From NCBI RefSeq assembly GCF_017753665.1, contig NZ_CP072524.1, forward strand, positions 2,418,001 to 2,482,000: a DNA stretch of 64,000 nucleotides, given 5' to 3'. The DNA is from Neisseria sicca. GTDB lineage: Bacteria; Pseudomonadota; Gammaproteobacteria; Burkholderiales; Neisseriaceae. Shown piece after piece: positions 24,469-32,923 of the stretch; positions within the stretch are counted from its first letter, which is position 1, and each line of letters starts with the position of its first letter. Under the pieces are notes generated by a model. It ran no database searches. It saw only the letters and a program-made list of their open reading frames with translations, and was not told the DNA's origin. Position numbers and translations under genes: made by a program.

Positions 24469-25746
24469 TCAAGGGGTGTATCGGTACGCGTTATACGCCG
24501 CATCGCGCTGGGGCAAGACGCTGTACAGGAAAATCAAAAAGCAGGGCAGCCAAATGAAGGGCATACGCAAAATGGTGGACGGGATAAAACCCGCCAAAAG
24601 GAATAACCCCATTGCTGCCAACCCAATGACGCGCTGCTTGCTTTTCATATTCCTGCCTGCGGCGACGCAGAAGAAATAGTATGCGGCATAGAATAAGAAA
24701 GCTGCCAACGAAATAAGACCAAAACCGAGATATAGCTCGATAAGGAAGCTGTGCGGGTTTTCAAACGCTAGACTGTCGCTCAAGTGGCCGCCGAAATATT
24801 CTTGGAATTTTTTCGGACCATAGCCCAACAGCAGGAATGGGGGATGTTCCCAGAAATAGTTATAGATTTCCTGACGGTAGCCGACCGAATTGTCGCTTTC
24901 CAAATCAAACAAGAATAAATACAGGCGTGAGGAAATGTTTTCCAAAAAGGCATTGCCGTGCAGGGAGAGCAGGAAATCAGCAATGTACTGTTTCGGAATC
25001 ATCGACAAGCCCGCGCCTGTAACGCCTATGGTCATCAGCGTAAACAGCCCGTTGTTACGGTAAATCAGGTTCAGGATAAACAAAATGATGTAACACAAAG
25101 TGGCGGTACGCGACGCGCTGGCAAAAATGACTACGCCTAAACATAAAAAAAGTATCAAGCCGAGCAAGTATTCTTTTTTACTGACATCAATATTGAAAAA
25201 TACTAAAACGGCAGGTGCGAAACAAAGGGCGGTCGTACCTAAGTTATTAGGGTTAAAGAAAAAACCCTTAATAATCCCCGCATCAATCGCCAACACTTCA
25301 TCTGCTTGAACGAATTGGATGCCGGTCAAAATTTCCACAGCAGGCGGGATGATGATGAATGCGCAGAAAAACAGCAGTAGGCGGCGGATAAACGCCGCCG
25401 GATTTTCATGCCGGCTCAATACCAGGTACAGCAAATAAAACAGGCTGGGTAGGGACAGGAAGAAAAACGTATCCATAATCCTGACCGAATCCAGCGTGGT
25501 AATAAACAGATGGATGCCGCCCCAACCGCACATGATGGCAAGCGCCGCCAGCATCCTGCCTGCTTTGCCGTTGAACCGTTTGGACTCTAACGCAAAAATC
25601 AGCAGGGCGGTAGGCAGCAGCAGGATGGTCAGGGGATTGTCGATACGCGGAATCCCGGCTTTGTACGACAGCATCGGCCCCAGCATATAGGCGGTTGAAA
25701 TCGTGTATATCAGCGTAATGTATAAAGTTTGTGTTTTGAGTTTCAC
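24469..25746 (-). CDS. Wzy/O-antigen-ligase-like membrane polymerase, 425 aa
   Basis: The protein has about eleven hydrophobic segments with one large periplasmic loop in the C-terminal half. The loop contains LLLGYGPKKFQEYFGG and ENPHSFLIELYLGFG, the Wzy_C/O-antigen-ligase signature with its conserved His. Such proteins polymerise lipid-linked repeat units (Wzy) or ligate glycans to an acceptor. With PglF, Wza, Wzb and Wzc in the same block, a Wzy polymerase is the better reading; an additional ligase cannot be excluded. The start is GTG 25746 with AGGAA ahead. Gene ends are separated from the next gene by 13 bases. Confidence 0.83.
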   Translation of the reverse strand: MKLKTQTLYITLIYTISTAYMLGPMLSYKAGIPRIDNPLTILLLPTALLIFALESKRFNGKAGRMLAALAIMCGWGGIHLFITTLDSVRIMDTFFFLSLPSLFYLLYLVLSRHENPAAFIRRLLLFFCAFIIIPPAVEILTGIQFVQADEVLAIDAGIIKGFFFNPNNLGTTALCFAPAVLVFFNIDVSKKEYLLGLILFLCLGVVIFASASRTATLCYIILFILNLIYRNNGLFTLMTIGVTGAGLSMIPKQYIADFLLSLHGNAFLENISSRLYLFLFDLESDNSVGYRQEIYNYFWEHPPFLLLGYGPKKFQEYFGGHLSDSLAFENPHSFLIELYLGFGLISLAAFLFYAAYYFFCVAAGRNMKSKQRVIGLAAMGLFLLAGFIPSTILRMPFIWLPCFLIFLYSVLPQRDAAYNAYRYTP

Positions 25747-25920
25747 TTTGTTTCCTGAGGTGGGACGGTTTCGGAAATATTATTATATGCAGAAACAATT
25801 TGTCTGACCGCAGAATCCGACTGAATGCGTCGGTAATGTATTGGGCGGTATATCGGCCGAAAAGTTTCAGTTCCGATGGTTTTGTGTCTGTCTGAAAACT
25901 GCTGCTTCCTTTCCTTTGGA

Positions 25921-27339
25921 TTATCTTTTCAGACGACTCTTGACAGCAGCTGCTGCCGAAATAAGAGATGACTTGCGACTCCATATCAGATAAGAAAGTC
26001 CTACCAGCCAAAGCAAGGCGAACAACGGATAGTTTTCCTTTGTGCCAAAATAGGTGTAGCTCACGCAAAGCAGTACGCTCAAAGCAGTATTGGTATAAAT
26101 TTTCAGCCGCGGCAGAGGGCGCCATACCCTAGATGAAAATTCGGTTTTGATGACGCAGAACACCCAAAACGATATTGCGCTCGCTATGGCGGCACCACGC
26201 GCCCCCAAATGGGGAACCAGTAGCGAGAGCAGACCGAAATTGATGGCAAAAGCGACAATGTTGACTGCTGTAATCAACCAAGTCCGTTTGACAACGTTCA
26301 ATCCGATACCGCTGACTTCCGTAAGCGTATAGAACAGCGGATATAACATACATGAGAGCAGCAAAAACTGTACCGGAGCGTATTTTTCGGGCAATATCCA
26401 AGTAACGACGGGCGAGAAAATGCCGATAAAACAAATCATCGCACTGATTAATTCGGTCATCGAAAGGGTGATGCCGCCGATTTTATCCAAATGGGTTTTG
26501 TCTTCCACCCATTTGAACACCAAAGGCGCCCAAATGGTTGAGAATACGCTTTGAAAAATCAGGGCAACCGCGCCGAAGCTGACCGCCATCGAGTAAATGC
26601 CAAGCTCATCCAAACCCGCCCACTGTTTGAGCGCAAAACGATCGATCGAGGTCAATCCCCAATAAGCCAAATTTCCGAATGCCAAGGGCAAGCCGTAGCG
26701 CAGGCTTGCATGATGAGTTTCAGACGACCAAGGAGCGCGCACAGCTGCGCGCAGTTCATGTCTGGTTTGGTATGTCAAAACGGCGACAGTCAATACTTGC
26801 GCCACGGTATAGGCAAGAACAAGACTGACGGTATCAGTTTTGACACCGCTGAAAACGAATAACAAAACCAACGCCAAAATCAGGAATTTCGGTGTAAGTT
26901 GGCTGAGGGAAAAGGCAACGGCTTTTTCCTGCATCCTCAGTATTAGGGAGAGAAACCGCGCAAACAGGCTGGTTAGCAGGAAAACTAAAAACAATAACCC
27001 CAGGGTTTTATCTTGCAAATCAAAAATCAAATCTGCCGGCCAAGCTATATTCCATGCAAGCACTGCCAAAATCACGACAATCGTCAAAACGAAAGGAGAC
27101 AGGCTGATGGATTTAAACAGGGACGCTTTATCTTTGGCGGCGTAGTATTCACGGATATACGCCTGATCCAAACCCAGCCCCAAAATCAGGATGGTCAGGC
27201 CGGAGATGGTTTGCAGTAAGACGATACGGCCGATGTCTTCCGCAGGGTAGTACCATGAAATCAGCGGAAGCGAGAGTATGCCGAAAGCCGCGCTGCCTAT
27301 CGGGCCTAAGGCATAGCCAAGTATTTTTTTTATATTCAT
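25921..27339 (-). CDS. pglF: Wzx-type flippase (PglF), 472 aa
   Basis: Twelve to fourteen hydrophobic helices spread over the whole length, with the Polysacc_synt pattern at the N-terminus (GYALGPIGSAAFGILSLPLI). Inner segments such as GLPLAFGNLAYWGLTSIDRF and the C-terminal LVPHLGARGAAIASAIS are typical of MOP-superfamily flippases. It would translocate the undecaprenyl-linked oligosaccharide to the periplasm, for protein O-glycosylation, polymerisation by the adjacent Wzy, or both. The sequence and position upstream of the glycosyltransferases fit neisserial PglF. A 174-base gap separates it from the wzy gene. Confidence 0.88.
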   Translation of the reverse strand: MNIKKILGYALGPIGSAAFGILSLPLISWYYPAEDIGRIVLLQTISGLTILILGLGLDQAYIREYYAAKDKASLFKSISLSPFVLTIVVILAVLAWNIAWPADLIFDLQDKTLGLLFLVFLLTSLFARFLSLILRMQEKAVAFSLSQLTPKFLILALVLLFVFSGVKTDTVSLVLAYTVAQVLTVAVLTYQTRHELRAAVRAPWSSETHHASLRYGLPLAFGNLAYWGLTSIDRFALKQWAGLDELGIYSMAVSFGAVALIFQSVFSTIWAPLVFKWVEDKTHLDKIGGITLSMTELISAMICFIGIFSPVVTWILPEKYAPVQFLLLSCMLYPLFYTLTEVSGIGLNVVKRTWLITAVNIVAFAINFGLLSLLVPHLGARGAAIASAISFWVFCVIKTEFSSRVWRPLPRLKIYTNTALSVLLCVSYTYFGTKENYPLFALLWLVGLSYLIWSRKSSLISAAAAVKSRLKR

Positions 27340-27411
27340 AAATTAGGAGGGGTTTGTTGCGGACAAGATTTTCAGACGACCTGAAAACGCAGCCGCATCA
27401 TGCAAATAAGA

Positions 27412-27484
27412 GCTTTCTTAGGTCGTCTGAAAACAAACGGCCTAAGAAAGCCGACTGCCTGCCGAAACTTGCCGGCAAGCAGTC
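27412..27484 (-). terminator. Two hairpins between the WbpA-like gene and pglF
   Basis: GCTTTCTTAGG (27412-27422) and CCTAAGAAAGC (27441-27451) form a perfect 11-bp stem whose loop holds a DUS. A second stem pairs ACTGCCTGCCG and CGGCAAGCAGT with one mismatch (27453-27484). They start 20 bases after the WbpA-like stop and may end or attenuate that transcript before pglF. Confidence 0.55.
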
Positions 27485-27504
27485 TGCCTGAATCGTCAAA
27501 GGTG

Positions 27505-28812
27505 TTACGCCTTCACGACTTTCGGGTTTTTCGCAGGGAATTTGCCGCGCGTATCGACAATCAGTTTGGCGTGTTCGGCAATCATGTCGTAGTCAAACTT
27601 GTCGTGGTCAGTGGTCAGAACCACGCAGTCGTATTTCGCCACGGTTTCCGGCGTCAGCGGCTCGCTCTTCAGGTCGAAGTAGTGATGACCGGGGATGTAT
27701 GGGAATTCAAGCACATGCGGGTCAGAGTAGGAAATGTTTGCACCCAATTTGTGCAGGCGGTCCATCACTTCCACAGACGGGCTTTCGCGCATGTCGTCCA
27801 CATTTTTCTTGTAGGCGATACCCAAAACCAAGATTTTGCTGTCTTTGATGGAACGGTTGTGTTCGTTCAAAGCCAGGCCCACTTTGCTGATGACGTAGTC
27901 GGGCATGTGGGAGTTCACTTCGCCTGCCAACTCGATGAAGCGGGTGTTCACGCCGTATTCGCGCGCTTTCCAAGTCAGGTAGAACGGGTCGATGGGGATG
28001 CAGTGTCCGCCCAAACCCGGGCCGGGATAGTAGGCAACGAAGCCGAACGGTTTGGTTGCCGCAGCGGCGATGACTTCGTGAATATCGACATCCATTTTGT
28101 CAGCGACGATTTTCATCTCGTTCACCAAACCGATATTCACGGCGCGATGGATGTTTTCCAGAAGCTTGGTCAGCTCGGCAGCTTTTGTGGAGCTTACCGG
28201 TACGACTTTGTCGATGGCAGGCTGGTATAGCGCGATACCGACTTCCAAACAAGCAGGGGTATGACCGCCGATGACTTTCGGGATGGTACGGGTTTCAAAA
28301 TTCGGGTTGCCCGGGTCTTCGCGTTCCGGAGAGTAAACCAAGAACACGTCTTTACCGACTTTCAAGCCGCCTTCTTCAACGCGCGGCAGCAATTCTTCTT
28401 CGGTTGTGCCGGGGTAGGTGGTGGATTCCAAAGACAACACTTGACCGGCGCGCAGGTAGGGTTTCACCGCGTCGGTGGTGTCGATAACGAAGCTCATGTC
28501 CGGCTCGCGGTATTTGTTCAACGGAGTCGGTACGCACAAAATCACGGCTTCCACTTCACCGATGCGGGAGAAGTCGGTGGTGGCTTCAAACAGGCTGTTT
28601 GAGGCGGCGGCGATTTTCTCGGCAGGAATATGCTCAATGTAGGTTTCGCCTTTGTTGAGTTTGTCGACTTTGGTTTTGTCGATGTCGAAGCCCAAAACCT
28701 GATAACCGATGTCCACATAGCGGAGCATCAGCGGCAGGCCGACATAGCCCAAGCCGACGATACCGATTTTGGCGGTTTTATCTGCAAATTTCTGAATGGT
28801 GGTATTTTTCAT
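27505..28812 (-). CDS. UDP-N-acetyl-hexosamine 6-dehydrogenase, WbpA/WecC-like, 435 aa
   Basis: The N-terminal NAD loop IGIVGLGYVGLPL is followed by the central substrate domain with LESTTYPGTTEE, KLLENIHRAVNIGLVNE and the catalytic Cys in GPGLGGHCIPIDP near residue 264. The C-terminal UDP-binding domain has GIAYKKNVDDMRESPS. This family oxidises C6 of UDP-GlcNAc, UDP-ManNAc or UDP-GalNAc to the uronate with two NAD. The sequence is of the WbpA class, but exact epimer specificity cannot be read. I start at ATG 28812, with ATG 28824 as alternative. It is the first gene of the polysaccharide block and follows a long AT-rich region likely to hold its promoter. Confidence 0.9.
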   Translation of the reverse strand: MKNTTIQKFADKTAKIGIVGLGYVGLPLMLRYVDIGYQVLGFDIDKTKVDKLNKGETYIEHIPAEKIAAASNSLFEATTDFSRIGEVEAVILCVPTPLNKYREPDMSFVIDTTDAVKPYLRAGQVLSLESTTYPGTTEEELLPRVEEGGLKVGKDVFLVYSPEREDPGNPNFETRTIPKVIGGHTPACLEVGIALYQPAIDKVVPVSSTKAAELTKLLENIHRAVNIGLVNEMKIVADKMDVDIHEVIAAAATKPFGFVAYYPGPGLGGHCIPIDPFYLTWKAREYGVNTRFIELAGEVNSHMPDYVISKVGLALNEHNRSIKDSKILVLGIAYKKNVDDMRESPSVEVMDRLHKLGANISYSDPHVLEFPYIPGHHYFDLKSEPLTPETVAKYDCVVLTTDHDKFDYDMIAEHAKLIVDTRGKFPAKNPKVVKA

Positions 28813-28824
28813 GATAGGTCTCAT

Positions 28825-29176
28825 GTGATGGAAAACAAATAGACGCGACCTTATTGGATTCGCGTCGTGCCTGCCTGTGGGAGGCGGGCAGGTAAAGAGG
28901 TGGAGCTGTTCGCAAGTTTAGAGTAAAAGAGGAAAAAAAAGTTTTACGCTCATGTAAAATATGGCATAGGTAAATACGGTGGCATGCATAAAATATGCAT
29001 ATATTATAAAACAATAATAACGTAATGCAATAAATCTTGTTGTTTTTAATGTGTATTATTTCTATAGTTATAAAAATTTGCATCGTAACTACAAATGAGT
29101 GACGGGTGATGGATTCCAAAATATTTTCGTAAATTAACCAAGCTTAAGGATTTCATAAGGCACGATTTAAAATTAA
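28825..29176. other. AT-rich gene-free region, probable promoter region of the glycan locus
   Basis: No convincing ORF is seen. The stretch 28970-29095 is very AT-rich and holds the near-palindrome ATGCATAAAATATGCATATATTAT. Several TATAAT-like hexamers occur but none has a convincing -35 on the minus strand, so I do not name one. Confidence 0.4.
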
Positions 29177-29222
29177 AAAGGTCGTCTGAAAACCTGATTC
29201 TCAAGGTTTTCAGACGACCTTT
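29177..29222 (-). terminator. Inverted DUS terminator
   Basis: AAAGGTCGTCTGAAAACCT and AGGTTTTCAGACGACCTTT form a stem 15 bases after the stop of the minus-strand gene at 29237. Confidence 0.8.
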
Positions 29223-29236
29223 GCCCTAGATGGCGA

Positions 29237-29893
29237 TTAGGCGGCGGCAACGGTAAAGCGTTCAAACAAATGCGCTTTGTTTTCCGCATCGTCGGCGATG
29301 GCAATCGCTAAATCCGCTACGCTGATGCCTGACGGAATTTCACCGTCCATCAGCAAATCGTCTTTGCCCAAGCGGTATTTGCCGGTTTTGTCTTCGCTGA
29401 AACCGCCGGTAACACCCAGTCGTGCCGGAGGGGAAACGAAAGACCAGTTCACATCGCGACGCGGCAGGAGTGCCGCCAAAAGATGGCGTGCGGCATTGGC
29501 GCCGTCGTAAATTTCTTTGGGGAAGTCGGGCGTATCGATAACTTGCAAACCAGGTGCGGCATACAGGCTGCCTGCGCCGCCGACTACCAACAAATAAGGT
29601 ACTTGTGCTGCTTTTGCCGCTTCGACGATACTGCTTGCGCCGCGTGTAAAATCCGCGCCAATATTGGGATTGGTCCAGCTGGGATTGAACGCGCTGACCA
29701 CGGCGTCAAAGCCTGCCAGCTTGTCGGCGAAGTCCGCCGCGTTGACATCTGCGGGTACGACGGCAACATTTTGCGCTTGGAACACTTTATCCGTATTGCG
29801 GGCAAAAGCGGTTACTTCATGACCGCGACCTGCCAATTCTCGAACGACTGCGTTGCCGACGTAACCTGTTGCGCCGATGACTGCGATTTTCAT
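29237..29893 (-). CDS. NAD(P)-binding atypical SDR (NmrA/YwnB-like), 218 aa
   Basis: A Rossmann fold beginning MKIAVIGATGYVGNAVVREL with the GATGYVG loop, AFARNT as a likely NADP phosphate contact, and LLVVGGAGSLY. It lacks the usual Tyr-x3-Lys pair at an obvious position, which is normal for this NAD(P)H-binding subgroup. I start at ATG 29893, preceded by AAGGAGT. It is transcribed divergently from a LysR regulator 120 bp away, a common arrangement in which the regulator controls the oxidoreductase. The substrate is unknown. Confidence 0.88.
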   Translation of the reverse strand: MKIAVIGATGYVGNAVVRELAGRGHEVTAFARNTDKVFQAQNVAVVPADVNAADFADKLAGFDAVVSAFNPSWTNPNIGADFTRGASSIVEAAKAAQVPYLLVVGGAGSLYAAPGLQVIDTPDFPKEIYDGANAARHLLAALLPRRDVNWSFVSPPARLGVTGGFSEDKTGKYRLGKDDLLMDGEIPSGISVADLAIAIADDAENKAHLFERFTVAAA

Positions 29894-30012
29894 GTTTGAC
29901 TCCTTGTTGAGGTGTGATTGATTAGATGAGCGCATTGTAAGGTCGTCTGAAACGCTTGATAATCCCTGATTTGCTGTTATGATTGTGAAGTTAAACTAAA
30001 TAATCAGCCAAA

Positions 30013-30903
30013 ATGCAAGACATCAAACCCCTGCTCGTTTTCGCCGCCGTCCTCGAACACGGCAGCATGAACGCCGCCGCTGCCGCGCTGGGCATGACCC
30101 CGTCTGCCGTCAGCCAGCACATCAACCGCCTCGAAACCCTGCACGGCATCAAGCTGTTAAACCGCAGCACGCGCAGCCTTTCGCCGACCGATGCTGGCCG
30201 CGCGTTGGGCGAATACTGCCGCCGCCTAGCCGCCACGCTTACCGATACGCGTACCGTTATCGACAACCTCAAAACCGAACCCGTCGGCGAATTGCGTATT
30301 TCCCTGACTTCCAGCGTCATCGAGTCCCGCGCTTTTCAGACGGCGTTTTCCAGATTGCAAACCGAGTTTCCCAAAATCCGCCCCGTCCTCAATTTCAGCG
30401 ATACCTTGGACGACCTGCAACACAGCCAAACCGACATCGCCATACGCGGCGGCGACCGTGCCTTGGACGATCCCAATTTGGTTGCGCGCCATCTCGTTAC
30501 CTGGCCGTACAGCATTTGCGCCGCGCCCGATTATCTCGACCGCCATCCGCCCATCACCCATCCTTCGCAGCTTCATGCCCACCGCTGGCTGCACTTCCTG
30601 CCCGTCCGCACGACCTTGCAACACGGCGGCGAAAGCTATTTTCTCGATATTGCCGACAGCATTGCCTGCACGCATCTTGCCGCCGTGCGCAGCCTGACCG
30701 AAAGCGGCTTCGGTTTGTCTTTGCAAGTGGGCGGCGAAGTTCGGGAAAAAATCGCCCAAGGTCGTCTGAAAACCGTTTTGCCCGAATGGACGCTGCCGCC
30801 GGTCAGCCTTTATTTGGTGACGCCTTATCGCGTCCAGTCCGCCAAAACCGAAGCCGCCGTCCGCATCTTCACGGAAAGTTTCGCCAAGGAGGCAGAGGCA
30901 TGA
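30013..30903 (+). CDS. LysR-family transcriptional regulator, 296 aa
   Basis: The N-terminal helix-turn-helix (NAAAAALGMTPSAVSQHINR, about residues 17-36) precedes a typical co-inducer domain (TDIAIRGGDRALDDPNLVAR). It belongs to the CrgA/PecT/YafC-like group that represses or activates a divergent oxidoreductase. The likely target is the SDR gene on the other side of the 119-bp intergenic region. A DUS lies in frame near the C-terminus and encodes GRLKT. Its TGA overlaps the ATG of the next gene. Confidence 0.9.
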   Translation: MQDIKPLLVFAAVLEHGSMNAAAAALGMTPSAVSQHINRLETLHGIKLLNRSTRSLSPTDAGRALGEYCRRLAATLTDTRTVIDNLKTEPVGELRISLTSSVIESRAFQTAFSRLQTEFPKIRPVLNFSDTLDDLQHSQTDIAIRGGDRALDDPNLVARHLVTWPYSICAAPDYLDRHPPITHPSQLHAHRWLHFLPVRTTLQHGGESYFLDIADSIACTHLAAVRSLTESGFGLSLQVGGEVREKIAQGRLKTVLPEWTLPPVSLYLVTPYRVQSAKTEAAVRIFTESFAKEAEA

Positions 30904-31178
30904 GCGCGGAAAATTGGCGCGTTTACCTGATTTTGTGCGAAAACGGCGCGCTTTACTGCGGCATCAGCAACCGCCCGCAAGAACGGTTCGCCGCCCACCT
31001 CGCAGGCAAAGGCGCGAAATACACACGGCTGAACAAACCGAAGGCGATGCGTATCGTTTCAGACGACCTCTCCAAAAGCGAGGCGCTGAAACGGGAAATC
31101 GCCATCAAAAAACTGACGGTAGGGAAGAAGTGGGAGTTGTGGGAAGCGGCGGCGGGAAATGCTTCCCCTGACCAATAG
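30900..31178 (+). CDS. GIY-YIG-domain protein (UPF0213/YhbQ type), 92 aa
   Basis: The protein is the size of the single-domain GIY-YIG family. The two signature strands are present as RVYLILCENGALYCGIS near residues 7-23, followed by the conserved Arg (PQERFAAHLAGKGAKYTR) and a Glu/Lys-rich C-terminal helix. Such proteins are nuclease-like, and a DNA-maintenance role is inferred. The start overlaps the LysR stop (ATGA) and has AAGGAGG upstream. A DUS in reverse orientation is in frame and encodes SDDL. Confidence 0.88.
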   Translation: MSAENWRVYLILCENGALYCGISNRPQERFAAHLAGKGAKYTRLNKPKAMRIVSDDLSKSEALKREIAIKKLTVGKKWELWEAAAGNASPDQ

Positions 31179-31207
31179 CGTGGATATTTCCGGTAGTTGT
31201 GTGATAA

Positions 31208-31241
31208 AAGGTTGTCTGAAAAACAGAATTCAGACGACCCC
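31208..31241 (+). terminator. Inverted DUS terminator (one variant arm)
   Basis: AAGGTTGTCTGAA and TTCAGACGACCCC with a short loop, 30 bp after the GIY-YIG gene. One arm has T for C in the DUS core. Confidence 0.65.
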
Positions 31242-31345
31242 TATTTTCTGTAAATCGCTGAATTTAACATTCTTGAAAGATAAGTTGAAATTCCCTAACC
31301 GGCAGCATAGTATAATGCCCGCTTTCCGCAAATCTTGAGGCCGCC

Positions 31346-31966
31346 ATGAAACCGATACCCTATATCCTTGCGGCTGCGCTCTGCCTCAGCAGCTCAGCCG
31401 TATCCGCGAATCCTGTTACCTATATCTGCAAAACCGCAAACGGCATTGTCTTTACCAACCAGAAAACCGGTGCCGAATGTACCGTGTCCCATGTTGACGG
31501 CAGCGCGACCATCAGCAGCGAAGAAGCCGACAGCGCCGTTCCCGAAACGGTCAACCTGAAAGAAGCCATCGGTCAGGCAGCCCCCGAAATCGACGACATT
31601 AAAATCCTTCCGCGTCCGGCAGTAAGCAGCGTAACCAACACCGCAGAAGCCGCCAATCCCCGCTTGGATGTGAGACTGCGCAACCAGCCGGATACCAAAG
31701 CCGCCAAAGCGCGTGCCGCAGAGATGAACCGCAAAGCGAAAATCCTTCCTGCGCCCGTTGTATCCGCACCTGCGAAGCCTCAAATGTCGCGTAAGCAAAT
31801 CCTTCAAAAAGAAGTCCGCAACGAGCAGGCCGCACTCGCGCGCGCCCAATCCCAACTTGCCGCCGCCCGCCGTCAGGGGGATCAGGCAAAAATCAACCGC
31901 CTGACTCGTGATGTCAGCGACAGGCAGGCAAGCATCCGCGCCATGCAGAACGAAATGGGGCGTTGA
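31346..31966 (+). CDS. Periplasmic coiled-coil protein, 206 aa, unknown
   Basis: A signal peptide is followed by likely cleavage after VSA near residue 21. The start of the mature part (VTYICKTANGIVFTNQ) with two Cys resembles the DUF4124-type domain. After a Pro/Ala-rich linker, the last 60 residues form a long charged helix with a heptad-like pattern (LARAQSQLAAARRQGD). It is probably periplasmic and possibly peptidoglycan- or envelope-associated. I do not recognise a named homologue. It stands alone and is followed by gene-free sequence. Confidence 0.75.
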   Translation: MKPIPYILAAALCLSSSAVSANPVTYICKTANGIVFTNQKTGAECTVSHVDGSATISSEEADSAVPETVNLKEAIGQAAPEIDDIKILPRPAVSSVTNTAEAANPRLDVRLRNQPDTKAAKARAAEMNRKAKILPAPVVSAPAKPQMSRKQILQKEVRNEQAALARAQSQLAAARRQGDQAKINRLTRDVSDRQASIRAMQNEMGR

Positions 31967-31999
31967 TTCTTTTTTATAGCTTTATTGAAATCCACCTTC

Positions 32000-32390
32000 A
32001 AAAGGTCGTCTGAAAAGTAGCGAAACCCGCTACGGATATTTCAGACGACCTTTTTGCGTTGTGTTCCCATGTTTGCTAGCGAGAGTTTGAAAGATCGGAA
32101 TGTAGCGCGGGCTATGCCCACGAATGCAGTTGGCGGGAGTCATGGTGGAAGGGAAGTTGTATTGTCGCGGGAAAGTCCGCGTTACGGTTTATAGCAACCT
32201 GTTTTAAGAAGGTCGTCTGAAAAAGCATCGGGCTTGCGATGCACGCATTTTCAGACGACCTTTTTGCGTCGTTTTCCCTATGCCCGCTAGTGAGCGTTTA
32301 AAAGATCGGATGTAGCGCGGGCTATACCCACGAATACAGTTGACGGGAGTTATGGCAGAGGAACAGTGGTATTTTCCCGGACTGGCGCAG
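32000..32390. repeat. Two imperfect ~180-bp direct repeats with DUS hairpins
   Basis: Each unit starts with an inverted DUS pair enclosing a small hairpin (32000-32056 and 32210-32266). It continues with a shared block: a TTTTTGCGT start, a GCTAG(C/T)GAG segment, AAAGATCGG, GTAGCGCGGGCTAT(G/A)CCCACGAAT and a GCGGGAGT/GACGGGAGT segment. The period is about 210 bases and the shared block is about 130 bases with scattered mismatches. No ORF is supported in either unit. Confidence 0.75.
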
Positions 32391-32923
32391 GCTCCCGCTG
32401 CCAATTCCCTTTCTTACGCTAGAAGACGGTAAGCACAGAGTAAGGATTAATTCTACAAATCAATACCGTTGCAACGGCATCTTAAATTTCTTTCATTATA
32501 TTCATTCAAATATAAATATCATATTAAACGACATAGCTATAAATGCAATATGAGAGTTTGGCATAAAAATTGCAGGATTCCACACATAGTTCCACTTATA
32601 AAAGTAAATATGCATCAAAAAATAAAAGAAACTCAAAGATTATCGGAGTTTATTTTGAATAAACGGCAATTTGATGAAGTTTCTATATTATATCTACTGA
32701 TATAGATATGTTCTAAAAATTGTACTTAAGTGACAATTAACGTCAACCTATTTGATTTTCAATAATATATAAACAAAATAAATGAATGCCTGTCTCATAA
32801 AATCCGCGTGTGCCTTGAAGAAGATTTGGCGGCGGGACAGTGCGGGGAGTACTTCTTGTTTTGATTGTATATGCTTGAATTCAATCTGATATTTTTTAAT
32901 AAATCCAACCAAGAGAGATTGTT
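32391..32923. other. AT-rich gene-free leader region of the adhesin gene
   Basis: About 530 bases with low GC content compared with the flanks. The open frame at 32469-32705 has no ribosome site or protein-like composition, and I do not call it. From 32790 to 32850 there is a short GC-rich patch that looks like a remnant of something else. GAGAGATT about six bases before ATG 32924 is the adhesin ribosome site. Confidence 0.5.

Noticed and set aside
11791..28812. Phase-variable homopolymer or short tandem tracts in the glycan genes
   Set aside because: I scanned for long G, C or A runs and tetra- or pentanucleotide repeats in coding sequence and saw none long enough to suggest slipped-strand switching.
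32469..32705. 78-codon plus-strand frame ahead of the adhesin
   Set aside because: AT-rich, basic composition without domain pattern and without a Shine-Dalgarno; looks like chance in low-GC sequence.
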